From an uncultured Butyricicoccus sp. (lineage in GTDB: Bacteria > Bacillota > Clostridia > Oscillospirales > Butyricicoccaceae), in assembly GCA_934532985.1 (NCBI GenBank), contig CAKTAV010000005.1, positions 118,715 through 182,714 on the forward strand: DNA of 64,000 nucleotides, written 5' to 3'. Shown one piece after another: positions 33,810 through 43,004 of the stretch; position 1 is the stretch's first letter, and each line of letters opens with the position of its first letter. The notes beneath the pieces are model-generated. The model was given only the letters and a program-made list of their open reading frames with translations, was not told where the DNA came from and did no database searches. The position numbers were made by a program, and so were the translations under genes.

Positions 33810-34724
33810 TATGGCATCGGAAGAAGAAAAGCGCGTGATAATCTGCCGTGACGTACAGCAGGAGGGCGAGTATGGCCAAACGTCCATGTGATCGTCGGAG
33901 ATATAGTATTCCATCGGCGAAGTGGGTAGCGGGCCGAGTATATCAATGAGATTCAGCTTGACCTTCATGCGCTCGGGCAAAATGGATTTGATGTAGCAGG
34001 AGACGCTCTGTCCGCTGAGCACCGGAAAGCGGCGTTCCGCCAGACCGGAGAGATTAGGACTCAACTCGATAAACACGCCGTAGTCTTCAATGCTGCGCAC
34101 GATGCCGCAGACGGTTTCGCCGACAGAAAAATGTGCGGCGTTTTCCTCCCATGTGCCAAGTAGCTCCCGATGACTGAGTGTGATGCGTCCGGTGTCCGGA
34201 TGGACAGAGAGCACGACCGTGCGAATGAGCTGGCCGGGACGAAAACGCTGGCTGGGATGAGAGATTCGGCTGACAGAAATATTCTCTATGCCGATAAACG
34301 AGACAACGCCGCAGCCGATGTCCACAAAGGCACCAAACGGCTCCAGATGTGTGATCCGTGCTGGGATAATATCACCGGGGGTCAGAGTATGAAGAAGGGT
34401 ATCCAGCGCGATCTGCTGCGCTGTGCGGCGGGACAGCAGCGCATGATTTCCCTCCAGGGACAGCACCTGAAAGCAAATTGGTTTGCCGACGCGGGAGAGT
34501 ATTGCGATTTCCCGCGTCTCGCCGCTGTCGATGCCGAGGGCGCATTCCTCCCGCGGGATGATGCCCTCGACCTCGCCGCAGCGCACGTGAAGATTGTGGT
34601 CGGCATCACAGCGTAGGGCAGTGGATTCTAAAATCGTGCCGTCGGCGAGCGCGGCGGTGAGATCCTCGCGGGTGGGTATGTGGGTAGACAGTCCTTCCGG
34701 CGAATAGTGGTTTTTCAATAGCAT
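33795..34724 (-). CDS. S1 RNA-binding domain protein (ribosomal protein S1-like)
   Basis: A 309-residue protein with a central and a C-terminal S1 OB-fold domain. The S1 signatures GDIIPARITHLEPFGAFVDIGCGVVSFIGIE (in parts, about residues 117-147) and GETVCGIVRSIEDYGVFIEL (about 202-221) are clear; a degenerate S1-like unit may precede them. Clostridia often carry such short S1 homologues, which bind mRNA during translation. GGAGGG lies 8 bases before the ATG. The C-terminal 30 residues are unlike S1 and overlap the terminator of the convergent lysozyme gene. Confidence 0.87.
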   Translation of the reverse strand: MLLKNHYSPEGLSTHIPTREDLTAALADGTILESTALRCDADHNLHVRCGEVEGIIPREECALGIDSGETREIAILSRVGKPICFQVLSLEGNHALLSRRTAQQIALDTLLHTLTPGDIIPARITHLEPFGAFVDIGCGVVSFIGIENISVSRISHPSQRFRPGQLIRTVVLSVHPDTGRITLSHRELLGTWEENAAHFSVGETVCGIVRSIEDYGVFIELSPNLSGLAERRFPVLSGQSVSCYIKSILPERMKVKLNLIDILGPLPTSPMEYYISDDHMDVWPYSPSCCTSRQIITRFSSSDAIEKEG

Positions 34725-34824
34725 AGCTGTTTCCCTCCGTTTCGTTTGGTTTCCGTCGTTGTTGCGAAATCTGTTTTATGGTATGCGGCGGCGGAGAAAA
34801 TCTTTCCGAATGCAGCGGCTTTTT

Positions 34825-34853
34825 TTGAAAAATGCCGGAAGCTGTGATACACT
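34825..34853 (+). promoter_or_regulatory. Promoter of the DUF951-udp operon
   Basis: TTGAAA and TACACT with a 17-base spacer lie 37 bases ahead of the DUF951 start. Confidence 0.6.
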
Positions 34854-34890
34854 AGGAGAAAAGAAACGAAGAAAAAAAGGAGGACGAAAT

Positions 34891-35082
34891 ATGGATATTC
34901 AGCTGGGGGATATTGTGACGATGAAAAAGGCCCATCCGTGTGGCAGTAAGCAGTGGAAAGTGCTGCGCGTCGGCATGGATTTTCGCCTGCACTGTATGGG
35001 CTGCGGGCATGAGATACTCATTCCGCGTGCCAAGGCGGAGAAAAATATCCGCGAGGTCGTGCGCGACGGCAAGCCGGTGTGA
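34891..35082 (+). CDS. DUF951 family small protein
   Basis: A 63-residue protein beginning MDIQLGDIVTMKKAHPCGSK, followed by W-x-V-x-R-x-G-x-D and a CMGC segment, the DUF951 (YyzM-like) pattern. The three cysteines (HPCGS and CMGC) could hold a metal. Function is unknown; relatives are widespread in Firmicutes, often near chromosome-partition genes. The start is set by AAGGAGG 7 bases upstream. It lies 16 bases before uridine phosphorylase. Confidence 0.88.
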   Translation: MDIQLGDIVTMKKAHPCGSKQWKVLRVGMDFRLHCMGCGHEILIPRAKAEKNIREVVRDGKPV

Positions 35083-35098
35083 ACAGGAGGACAACGCC

Positions 35099-35857
35099 AT
35101 GTTGATTGACGGAAAGCAGATGCATATCCGGTGTACGGGAAACGATATTGGTAAGTATGTCATTCTGCCGGGTGATCCGGGACGGTGTGAGCGCATTGCG
35201 GCGCTGCTGGATGAGGCACACTTTGTCTCGTCCAATCGTGAGTTCACGGTTTGGACCGGAACGCTGGACGGACAGCGCGTGAGTGTGTGCTCTACGGGCA
35301 TCGGCGGGCCATCGGCGGCGATTGCGCTGGAAGAGCTGGTGGAGTGCGGCGCGCATACGTTTATCCGTGTCGGAACCTGCGGCGGTGTTGATCCGGCGGC
35401 GGTCGGCGGTGATTTGGTGGTCGCCACGGCGGCCGTGCGGCAGGAGGGAACATCGCGCGAGTATATGCCGCTGGACTATCCGGCGGCGGCAAGCTATGCC
35501 GTAGTTCGCGCGCTGGATGACGAGGCGCGGGAGCTGGGCTATCCGGTGCATGTCGGTGTGGTGCAGTCGAAGGACAGCTTTTACGGGGAAATCCGTCCGG
35601 AGCGGATGCCGGTGGCGGATCAGCTGCAGTCGCATTGGAACGCGCTGATGGCGGCGGGTGTGCTCGCCAGCGAGATGGAATCGGCGGCGCTGTTTGTGGT
35701 GGCGGCAGTGCTGCATGTGCGCTGCGGCAGCGTGCTCAATGTGCTGTGGAACGATGAAAACGAACCGCCGGCAGTGGGCAAGGATGCGGCAATGCGCGGC
35801 GTATATACGGCGGTAGGTGCCCTGCGGCGATTGATTGCGCAGGATCGTGCCCAATGA
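35099..35857 (+). CDS. Uridine phosphorylase-family nucleoside phosphorylase
   Basis: A 252-residue nucleoside phosphorylase that splits uridine (or a related nucleoside) with phosphate into base and ribose 1-phosphate. VILPGDPGRCERIA, STGIGGPSAAIALEEL, the RVGTCGGV motif and SEMESAALF are the family landmarks. CAGGAGGA precedes the ATG. It follows DUF951 by 16 bases in the same operon. Specificity between uridine and purine nucleosides is not certain from motifs alone. Confidence 0.92.
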   Translation: MLIDGKQMHIRCTGNDIGKYVILPGDPGRCERIAALLDEAHFVSSNREFTVWTGTLDGQRVSVCSTGIGGPSAAIALEELVECGAHTFIRVGTCGGVDPAAVGGDLVVATAAVRQEGTSREYMPLDYPAAASYAVVRALDDEARELGYPVHVGVVQSKDSFYGEIRPERMPVADQLQSHWNALMAAGVLASEMESAALFVVAAVLHVRCGSVLNVLWNDENEPPAVGKDAAMRGVYTAVGALRRLIAQDRAQ

Positions 35858-35862
35858 GTAAC

Positions 35863-35895
35863 CAGTGTGTCCGAATTGGGCACACTGCTTTTTTT
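35863..35895 (+). terminator. Terminator after uridine phosphorylase
   Basis: CAGTGTGTCC pairs with GGGCACACTG around GAATT, then TTTTTTT. Confidence 0.88.
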
Positions 35896-35984
35896 CAAAT
35901 TTTTTTGAAAAAGAATGTGATGATTTGCGCCTCTGAATTGTTTACAAGGTGAGATCTCAAAAAACGGTAGGAAGGAGGGAGCGC

Positions 35985-36449
35985 ATGACGGAACAGGAAT
36001 TTGTTGCGGCGTTTGAACGACACAAGGATCGCATTTATCGCCTGGCGCTTAGCTATACGAAATCACAGGCGGATGCAGAGGATGTCTGCCAGGATGTCTT
36101 TTGCAAACTGCTCAAGCAGCCGGTGATGGAGCCGGAGCATGAAAAGGCATGGCTGATTCGGGTGACAATCAACGACTGCAAGAATCTGCTTCGTTCCGGC
36201 TGGTGGAAACGAAACCAGCCGTTGGAGACCGCCTATGGACTGGCAGCACCGGGGGACAATGAGGTGCTCCGTGAGGTGATGGATCTGCCGTCCCGACTCC
36301 GCGTTGTGATTCATCTTTATTATTACGAGGGATATACGGCGCGGGAAATCGGCGAACAGCTTGGAATTAGCGAGAGCGCCGTACAAAACCGCTTGATGCG
36401 TGCACGAAAAAAGTTACGAGTTGCTATGGAGGGAGGAGCACTGACATGA
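35985..36449 (+). CDS. ECF-type RNA polymerase sigma factor
   Basis: A 154-residue sigma-70 family protein of the extracytoplasmic function type. Region 2 (HKDRIYRLALSYTKSQADAEDVCQDVF, about residues 12-38) and region 4 (LPSRLRVVIHLYYYEGYTAREIGEQLGIS, about 100-130) are the only domains. GGAAGGAGG precedes the ATG. It overlaps the next gene by ATGA; that gene encodes a likely membrane anti-sigma factor, the usual pairing. Confidence 0.94.
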   Translation: MTEQEFVAAFERHKDRIYRLALSYTKSQADAEDVCQDVFCKLLKQPVMEPEHEKAWLIRVTINDCKNLLRSGWWKRNQPLETAYGLAAPGDNEVLREVMDLPSRLRVVIHLYYYEGYTAREIGEQLGISESAVQNRLMRARKKLRVAMEGGALT

Positions 36450-37039
36450 AACGAGAATACAATGAGGCAATGGACCACATTCACATGAGTGACGAGTGCG
36501 CACAGCGCATCTTGGCGCAGGCTTCCTCCGACGGACACAAGGGAGGAAATATCATGAGGTTCAAAAAGATGATGCAGAGAGGTATTGCAGCGGTGGCTGC
36601 TGCGGTTATTGTTTCGGCGGCTGCGTTTGCCGCGGACGTGGGAGGAATTCGGACCAATATGAGCATGTGGTTCCATGGAGAACAGCAGCAGGTTGAGGTG
36701 CAGAAGGATGGCAAGTACGGCTACACGGCGAAGATCGACGGTGAGGAAAAGAGCTTTGGCGGCGTTTCCTTTGACGAAAATGGCAACGAGCAGCCGTTGA
36801 GCGAGAAGGACATTCAGGATGTCTACTCGGTGGATGTTGCGAAGGGGGAGGACGGCACATGGACGCTGTACTTCTATGATCAGACGATTGATATCACCAA
36901 GGACATGGAGCAGGGAGAATATGACGAGGTTCTCAGCCATGATGGGGAGAAGTACCGCGTGACGGTACATTCTGACGGCAGCTTTGAAGTCGGCTCGGTT
37001 GACGAGGATACCGATGCGTCGGCAGCAACAGAAAAATAA
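36446..37039 (+). CDS. Putative membrane anti-sigma factor
   Basis: A 197-residue protein with a short cytoplasmic N-terminus (residues 1-45, with MSDECAQRILAQ), one membrane span (about 46-63) and an acidic outer domain. It has no zinc-binding anti-sigma motif. Overlap with the ECF sigma gene by 4 bases is the main evidence for an anti-sigma role. The outer domain is presumably the sensor; its signal is unknown. Confidence 0.7.
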   Translation: MKREYNEAMDHIHMSDECAQRILAQASSDGHKGGNIMRFKKMMQRGIAAVAAAVIVSAAAFAADVGGIRTNMSMWFHGEQQQVEVQKDGKYGYTAKIDGEEKSFGGVSFDENGNEQPLSEKDIQDVYSVDVAKGEDGTWTLYFYDQTIDITKDMEQGEYDEVLSHDGEKYRVTVHSDGSFEVGSVDEDTDASAATEK

Positions 37040-37052
37040 GCACGTGGTGTTA

Positions 37053-37090
37053 GAAAAAGCCGGACGTCCGTTAGGGCGTCCGGCTTTTTC
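37053..37090 (+). terminator. Terminator after the sigma/anti-sigma operon
   Basis: AAAAAGCCGGACG pairs exactly with CGTCCGGCTTTTT, so it may act in both directions. Confidence 0.9.
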
Positions 37091-37103
37091 TGGAGATACA
37101 AGA

Positions 37104-37131
37104 ACGAGCATCTCCGGTTGGAGATGCTCGT
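37104..37131 (-). terminator. Terminator after the LTA synthase gene
   Basis: A perfect 12-bp stem (ACGAGCATCTCC with its complement, loop GGTT in plus orientation) lies 11 bases past the minus-strand stop. It is followed on that strand by TCTTGTAT, a weak U tract. Confidence 0.65.
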
Positions 37132-37141
37132 TGTATTTGGA

Positions 37142-38992
37142 TTATTTGCTTCCGGCAGCACTGCCAGCCACCGCACTTCCGGAGCCGGAAGGAGCGGTCT
37201 GTTTGCTCGATTTATCAAATACATTTTGATACTGAACAATTTTATAATCCGACAGATCCGCCATTTCCAGCGGCACCTGAATGCCGTTTTTATCGACGCA
37301 GCCGACACAGGAGATAACCGGATATTCCTTCATCAGGCTGTAGACGTACTGCTGATAATCGCTCATCTTCAGGTTCGCCGTATCCAGTGTCAGCGGGCCA
37401 AGGTAGTTGGCGCTGATGCGTCCGGCATCGTATCCCTCGATGTCGTAGTTCGCCCAGATGAAGAACGGTACAGTGTGCTCGTCCATCGTGATCTCCGCCG
37501 AGCTCTTATCCGAGCCAGAGGTCAGGTAGCTGTAGAACGAGTTCTCGATATACGGCTGATGGTCGCCGAACAGAACGATAATCGTCGGCTCCTTCTGCTT
37601 GGAGAAGTACTTGACCAGCTTCTTGATCGACTGATCCGAGCGCTGAATCAGCGACAGATACTGCTTGGTCAGCGGATAGATATTCTCATGACGGAATTCT
37701 ACCTTTTCCGGGAAGTTATCGTAAACTGTGTCATAGCTGCAATGATTCTGCATTGTGACATTGAAGCAGAACAGCGGCGTATCCTTGTCCTTGTTTTCAT
37801 ACTGCTCAATGACCTTGTCAAATGAGCTCTTGTCGCTGATATAGCGGCGAAGAATCTCGGCGTTCTTATCGAAGGACTCAACGTCAAGGAAGCGCTCAAA
37901 GCCCATCAGCGGATACGCACGGCTGCGTCCCCAGCCCGTGCCGTAGTACGGGTGAATACCGACGGTTTCATATCCCTGTGCGGCGAGGACGGAAGCCATG
38001 GACTCTGTCTTGCTGTGAACGTATTGCAGCATCGGATAACTGCCGCTCTGGAAGAACGCATAGGAGTTAGACGTCAGGAATTCGTATTCTGAGTTACATG
38101 TACCGCCGCCCCAGGCCGGAACAACCAGATGTCCGGTAATGGCATTCTTATCCTTCGAGAGGGAGTGTACAAACGGCATAACGTCGTCTGTGTTGGTCAG
38201 GCCGAGATCGCCAAGTACTGACAGATCCGAGAACGTCTCATCCATGACGACGATGATATTTGGGTTCTGCTTGTTTGTGCCATTGGTCTGATAGGTACCC
38301 TTGGCGCTGTCCAGAATATCCGTTGCTGAATTGGCAGAATAGCCGCTTGGCTTCGGATTAAACAGCGTGCCGCAGTTCATGACGAAATTCAGGAACAGGC
38401 CGTTTTCGCGGTTTGCTGTGACTTGACGCCATGTGCTGACGTAAAAGTTGCCCTTGCCAAAGATGGCAATCAGCGTGAAGGAAATCAAAAGTACCAGCGA
38501 AGCTGCCAGCGTCTCCAAACGCTCGCGCAGCTTGAGCAGAGGGTACTGACCTTTCTTTTTTAGATAGACAGAGATGACAAGCCAGATAATGACGCCGACA
38601 GATGCGATGATGACCTGGGATGGCGGAGTAAAATTAAATCCGTCCATAACGGACATCGCGGTACCGGCTGCCATCAGATCCCATGGAGAAACTGGTGCAT
38701 TGCGGATTGCAATGGAATAATACATCACGATGCCGCAGATTAAAAAGAAAAGTGTGCCAATAAATATGGTCAGATTGGTTCGGCGCGTCAGTGCGCGCAG
38801 GAGCAGGAATACACCGTAGTATCCCATCAAGTTGACCCAGAAGGAAAGCGAGGTCGGGAGCATACAGTAGCTCTCGTCGCCGTATTCCAGAAACTCCGCT
38901 GTCAGGAAAATCAGCAGCGGGGTGATATAAAAGAAAATTTGTCCGCCGTATGTACGCAAAATGTGCTTCGGCGAAAGATTAAATTTATGCAT
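37142..38992 (-). CDS. LTA synthase-family sulfatase/phosphoglycerol transferase
   Basis: A 616-residue enzyme with about five N-terminal membrane spans (residues 20-180) and an outer sulfatase-fold domain (about 240-560). The catalytic segment IVVMDETFSDLS holds the LtaS-type nucleophilic Thr; WGGGTCNSEYEFLTS and VLFGDHQPYIE supply metal ligands. It would add glycerol phosphate to a glycolipid anchor or to membrane-derived glycans. The start at 38992 follows GGAGG; a frame extension upstream begins inside no ribosome site. The Ser/Gly/Ala tail is low complexity. Confidence 0.92.
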   Translation of the reverse strand: MHKFNLSPKHILRTYGGQIFFYITPLLIFLTAEFLEYGDESYCMLPTSLSFWVNLMGYYGVFLLLRALTRRTNLTIFIGTLFFLICGIVMYYSIAIRNAPVSPWDLMAAGTAMSVMDGFNFTPPSQVIIASVGVIIWLVISVYLKKKGQYPLLKLRERLETLAASLVLLISFTLIAIFGKGNFYVSTWRQVTANRENGLFLNFVMNCGTLFNPKPSGYSANSATDILDSAKGTYQTNGTNKQNPNIIVVMDETFSDLSVLGDLGLTNTDDVMPFVHSLSKDKNAITGHLVVPAWGGGTCNSEYEFLTSNSYAFFQSGSYPMLQYVHSKTESMASVLAAQGYETVGIHPYYGTGWGRSRAYPLMGFERFLDVESFDKNAEILRRYISDKSSFDKVIEQYENKDKDTPLFCFNVTMQNHCSYDTVYDNFPEKVEFRHENIYPLTKQYLSLIQRSDQSIKKLVKYFSKQKEPTIIVLFGDHQPYIENSFYSYLTSGSDKSSAEITMDEHTVPFFIWANYDIEGYDAGRISANYLGPLTLDTANLKMSDYQQYVYSLMKEYPVISCVGCVDKNGIQVPLEMADLSDYKIVQYQNVFDKSSKQTAPSGSGSAVAGSAAGSK

Positions 38993-39108
38993 AAATAAGC
39001 CTCCGTAACACGAAAGCCCGCAATGAAAGGAAGGTGCGTATGGTAAATCCCCCTCCAGACACACCACCTTCGATTCTTTGTGGCTATTGGAATCGTGAGT
39101 ATGTTTCA

Positions 39109-39135
39109 GAAACCGCCGGAGGGTCCCGGCGGTTT
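39109..39135 (-). terminator. Terminator after the dapF-pyrG-dapL operon
   Basis: GAAACCGCCGG pairs with CCGGCGGTTTC. On the minus strand it follows dapL and ends in TTTCTGAAAC, a short U tract. Confidence 0.7.
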
Positions 39136-39159
39136 CTGTCGTATTACCGAATAACGAAC

Positions 39160-40341
39160 TTACTTCAGGAGCTTCTTGATGCGCTCAACTGCTTCGATGG
39201 TCTGATCGCGGTCGCCAAAGGCGGTCAGACGGAAGAAGTTCGTTCCGTTCTTGCCAAAGCCGGCGCCCGGGGTGCCGACAACGTTGGCGTTTTCCAGCAG
39301 GTAATCAAAGAATTCCCAGGATTCCATGCCGTTCGGGCACTTCATCCAAACGTACGGGGAGTTCTTACCGCCGGTGTACCAGATGCCCAGCTCATCCAGC
39401 GCCTCAGACAGGATGCGGGCATTTTCCTTGTAGTATGCCAGATTTGCCTGAATCTGCTCCATGCCCTTCTCGGTGAAGACGGCAGCAGCGCCGCGCTGTA
39501 CGATGTACGGTACGCCGTTGAACTTGGTGGTCTGGCGACGCAGCCACATCTTGTTCAGGCTCATGCCCTCGCGCTCCAGTGCGGTCGGAACGACAGTGTA
39601 TCCGCAGCGAGTGCCAGTGAAGCCAGCGGTCTTGGAGAAGGAGTTGAACTCGATTGCGCACTTCTTTGCGCCCTCGATCTCGTAGATGCTGCGCGGCAGG
39701 GAAGAATCCGAAACAAAGCACTCGTAAGCAGAGTCAAACAGCAGGATGGCGTCGTTATCCAGCGCGTACTTGACCCAAGCCTCCAGCGCCTCGCGGCCGT
39801 AAACTGCACCGGTCGGGTTGTTCGGGGAGCACAGGTAGATGATGTCTGCCTTGATGGATGGATCCGGCAGCGGAAGGAAGCCGTTCTCCTCGTTAGCGTT
39901 CATGTAAACAATCTTGCGGCCCGCCATAGTGTTGGTGTCCACGTAAACCGGATAAACCGGATCCGGAACCAGGACCACATTGTCAGCGTCGAACAGATCC
40001 AGAATGTTGCCGACGTCAGACTTTGCACCGTCCGAGATAAAGATCTCGTCCAGATCCAGCTGCGTGCCGTGGGAAGCGTAGTACGCCTGAATGGACTCCT
40101 TCAGGAAGTCATAACCCTGCTCCGGACCATAGCCGTGGAAGCCTTCCTTGGTGCCCATCTCGTCAACTGCCTTATGCATGGCCCCGATGACAACCGGCGC
40201 CAGCGGCAGGGTGACGTCGCCGATACTCAGACGAATGACCTTCTTATCCGGATGCGCTTCCTGGAACTCGCGCTGCTTGCGGGCAACGGTGGAGAACAGG
40301 TAGCTATCCGCTACGTTCTGATAATTCTTGTTGATTTTCAT
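39160..40341 (-). CDS. dapL: LL-diaminopimelate aminotransferase
   Basis: A 393-residue PLP aminotransferase that converts tetrahydrodipicolinate directly to LL-diaminopimelate, bypassing the succinylase or acetylase steps. RLSIGDVTLPLAPVV, GYDFLKESI, the YLCSPNNPTGAVY motif and the PLP lysine in SFSKTAGFTGTRCGY (about residue 237) mark it. It is third in the dapF-pyrG-dapL operon, 4 bases after pyrG, so both late steps of meso-DAP formation are co-expressed. Confidence 0.96.
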   Translation of the reverse strand: MKINKNYQNVADSYLFSTVARKQREFQEAHPDKKVIRLSIGDVTLPLAPVVIGAMHKAVDEMGTKEGFHGYGPEQGYDFLKESIQAYYASHGTQLDLDEIFISDGAKSDVGNILDLFDADNVVLVPDPVYPVYVDTNTMAGRKIVYMNANEENGFLPLPDPSIKADIIYLCSPNNPTGAVYGREALEAWVKYALDNDAILLFDSAYECFVSDSSLPRSIYEIEGAKKCAIEFNSFSKTAGFTGTRCGYTVVPTALEREGMSLNKMWLRRQTTKFNGVPYIVQRGAAAVFTEKGMEQIQANLAYYKENARILSEALDELGIWYTGGKNSPYVWMKCPNGMESWEFFDYLLENANVVGTPGAGFGKNGTNFFRLTAFGDRDQTIEAVERIKKLLK

Positions 40342-40345
40342 GGGT

Positions 40346-41947
40346 TTACTTACTCCTTTTCATAGCTGCCGCGACGAACGCCTTGAACAGCGGATGGGCA
40401 CGGTTCGGACGGGACTTGAATTCCGGATGGAACTGTACACCCACATAGAACGGATGACCCGGAATTTCCACGGTCTCGACCAGCTCGCCGGACGGAGAGG
40501 TGCCGGAGATAATCATGCCGTTCTCTTCAAAGTCGTTGCGGAACTTATTATTGAATTCGTAGCGATGACGATGACGCTCCGAAATGTCGCGAACGCCATA
40601 GGCAGCGGACATCTGCGTATCCGGACGAATGCGGCACGGATATGCACCCAGACGCATGGTGCCGCCCTTCTTGGAAACACCCTGCTGGCTCTCCATCAGG
40701 TCGATGACACAGTGCTGGCTTTCCGGATCAAACTCGCCGGAGTTTGCGTCCTTGAAGCCCAGTACGCTGCGCGCATAGGCGATGGCGGCAATCTGCATAC
40801 CCAGACAAATACCGAAGTACGGAATGTTGCGGGTGCGGCAATAGTTGGCGGCACAGATCATACCCTCGATGCCGCGGCTGCCGAAACCGCCCGGCAGGAT
40901 GATGCCGTCCGCGCCGGAGAGCAGCTTGTCCACGGTGGACTCGTTGATTTCCTCGGAATCCACCCAGTCAATGTGAACGGTGGTGCCGTTTTCAAAGCCG
41001 GCGTGCTGAAGTGCTTCGGCAACCGACAGATAAGCGTCGTGCAGACGGACATACTTGCCGACCAGCGCGATGCGAACCGAGCCGGAGCAGCTGGAAATGC
41101 GGTCGAGCATTTCATACCACTCGTGCATATCGCCCTTGCCGACGCCGAGAGACAGTTCGCGACATACAATGTCGGACAGGTGGCTCTCTTCCAGCATCAG
41201 CGGTGCCTGATACAGAATCGGCATGGTGCGGTTCTCGATGACGCAGTCATGCGGCACGTTGCAGAACAGGCTGATCTTGCGCTTGATGTCCTCGGTCAGC
41301 GGCTGATCCACACGGCAGATAATCATATCCGGCTGGATACCCAGACCGCGCAGCTCCTTGACCGAGTGCTGGGTCGGCTTGGACTTCGGCTCGTTCGAGC
41401 CGGAGATGAACGGAACCAGCGTGACGTGCAGGAACAGGCAGTTGCGGCGGCCGACCTCGGTGGCTACCTGACGGATAGCCTCCAGGAACGGCTGGGACTC
41501 GATGTCGCCGGTGGTGCCGCCGATTTCTGTGATAACGACATCGGCGTTGGTCTTTTCGCCGACGGAATAGATAAAGGATTTGATTTCGTTGGTAATGTGC
41601 GGGATAACCTGCACGGTATCGCCGAGGTACTCGCCCTTGCGCTCCTTGTTCAAAACGTTCCAGTAAACTTTACCGGTCGTCAGGTTGGAGAACTTGTTCA
41701 GGTCCTCGTCGATGAAGCGCTCGTAGTGACCGAGATCCAGATCGGTCTCTGCGCCGTCCTCGGTGACGTAAACTTCACCGTGCTGAAACGGACTCATCGT
41801 GCCCGGGTCAACATTGATATACGGGTCGAGCTTCTGCGCCGCAACCTTCAGGCCGCGGGACTTCAGCAATCGTCCGAGGGAAGCGGCGGTAATGCCCTTG
41901 CCCAGACCGGAGACGACGCCGCCCGTTACGAAAATGTATTTTGTCAT
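40346..41947 (-). CDS. pyrG: CTP synthase
   Basis: A 533-residue enzyme that aminates UTP to CTP using glutamine. The N-terminal synthase domain (KYIFVTGGVVSGLGKGI at the start, then MSPFQHGEVYVTEDGAETD) and the C-terminal class I glutamine amidotransferase domain, with the nucleophile in GICLGMQ and the late His-Glu in VQFHPEF, are complete. It overlaps the end of dapF by 4 bases. The position between two DAP genes is unusual and may match CTP demand to wall precursor synthesis. Confidence 0.98.
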   Translation of the reverse strand: MTKYIFVTGGVVSGLGKGITAASLGRLLKSRGLKVAAQKLDPYINVDPGTMSPFQHGEVYVTEDGAETDLDLGHYERFIDEDLNKFSNLTTGKVYWNVLNKERKGEYLGDTVQVIPHITNEIKSFIYSVGEKTNADVVITEIGGTTGDIESQPFLEAIRQVATEVGRRNCLFLHVTLVPFISGSNEPKSKPTQHSVKELRGLGIQPDMIICRVDQPLTEDIKRKISLFCNVPHDCVIENRTMPILYQAPLMLEESHLSDIVCRELSLGVGKGDMHEWYEMLDRISSCSGSVRIALVGKYVRLHDAYLSVAEALQHAGFENGTTVHIDWVDSEEINESTVDKLLSGADGIILPGGFGSRGIEGMICAANYCRTRNIPYFGICLGMQIAAIAYARSVLGFKDANSGEFDPESQHCVIDLMESQQGVSKKGGTMRLGAYPCRIRPDTQMSAAYGVRDISERHRHRYEFNNKFRNDFEENGMIISGTSPSGELVETVEIPGHPFYVGVQFHPEFKSRPNRAHPLFKAFVAAAMKRSK

Positions 41948-42783
41948 AGATCCATACTCCCTTCAAATACTGTGGTTGCCGGGCCTGTCATGTAGACGGC
42001 TTGTTCGGTATACCGAATGCGCAGATCACCGCCGCGCAGATGAAGCGTAATGTCTTCGTTCATTGGGCAGTAGCCGTTGAGTACGGCGGCTACTGCGGAT
42101 GCACATGCCCCTGTGCCGCAGGCCCAAGTTTCTCCGCTGCCGCGCTCCCACACGCGCATTTGAAGGGTGTGGTCATCGATGACACGGATGAACTCGGTGT
42201 TGATACGCTCCGGAAACAGCTCGTGGTGTTCAAAACCAGGGCCGATGGCGGACAGATCCAGTGAATCGACATCATCGACAAAGACGATGCAGTGCGGGTT
42301 GCCCATGGAAACGCAGGTGACGCGCTGCTGGATACCGTTGACAACAATCGGAACGTCCACAGCACGCTCTCCGTCGATCCGGACGGGAATTTCTGACGGG
42401 GTCAGAATTGCCTTTCCCATGTTGACGGTAGCGCCGACAGCCGTTCCGTCTACAACCTCCATTTGCAGGGCCTTTATTCCGCTGAGAGTATCAATTTTGA
42501 TTTCCGGCTTGCGGGCTATGCCGTTGTCGTAGAGATATTTGCCGACACAGCGAATGCCGTTGCCGCACATTTTCCCCTCGCTGCCGTCGGCATTGAAGAT
42601 GCGCATTTTGGCATCTGCCGTGTCCGAGGGACAGATCAGGATAATTCCATCGCTGCCAACGCCAAAGTGCTGGTCAGACAGAGCGATGGAAAGCTCTTCC
42701 GGATGGTCAATCGGCTGCTCAAAGCAATTAAAATAGAGATAATTGTTTCCGCAGCCGTGCATTTTTGTGAATTTCAGCTTCAT
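41944..42783 (-). CDS. dapF: Diaminopimelate epimerase
   Basis: A 279-residue racemase that turns LL-DAP into meso-DAP for peptidoglycan and lysine. The two catalytic cysteines lie in MCGNGIRCVG (about residue 73) and ACGTGACAS (about 222). FTKMHGCGNNYLYF at the N-terminus is standard. It heads the dapF-pyrG-dapL operon and overlaps pyrG by 4 bases. Confidence 0.97.
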   Translation of the reverse strand: MKLKFTKMHGCGNNYLYFNCFEQPIDHPEELSIALSDQHFGVGSDGIILICPSDTADAKMRIFNADGSEGKMCGNGIRCVGKYLYDNGIARKPEIKIDTLSGIKALQMEVVDGTAVGATVNMGKAILTPSEIPVRIDGERAVDVPIVVNGIQQRVTCVSMGNPHCIVFVDDVDSLDLSAIGPGFEHHELFPERINTEFIRVIDDHTLQMRVWERGSGETWACGTGACASAVAAVLNGYCPMNEDITLHLRGGDLRIRYTEQAVYMTGPATTVFEGSMDL

Positions 42784-42855
42784 AGTGAGTCAACCTCAAA
42801 GTTAGTCGCAGATTCCAATTGTTCCAACATAAAACGCCGGAAACATTCACTCTAA

Positions 42856-42884
42856 ATTATACTGGTTTGCCAGCGGCTTTGCAA
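42856..42884 (-). promoter_or_regulatory. Promoter of the dapF-pyrG-dapL operon
   Basis: On the minus strand TTGCAA and TATAAT are separated by 17 bases, about 73 bases ahead of dapF. Confidence 0.7.
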
Positions 42885-42948
42885 GGGGACAATAGACGAA
42901 GATTATACATTCTTTACAATAGGAGTTGGTGCAGACAAACAAAGAAAG

Positions 42949-42978
42949 ACTGACGCGGAGAAAGCCTCTGCGTCAGTC
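42949..42978 (-). terminator. Terminator after the glnA-ANTAR operon
   Basis: ACTGACGC-GAG and CTC-GCGTCAGT form a 12-base stem with one mismatch, followed on the minus strand by a weak TCTTTCTTTG tract. Confidence 0.7.
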
Positions 42979-43004
42979 GGAATAAAAAGCTGGCAAACTT
43001 GCCG

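Noticed and set aside
39034..40365. 443-codon plus-strand frame over dapL
   Set aside because: Codon-register shadow of dapL; no ribosome site.
40328..41995. 555-codon plus-strand frame over pyrG
   Set aside because: Codon-register shadow of pyrG, whose motifs and overlaps with dapF are unambiguous.
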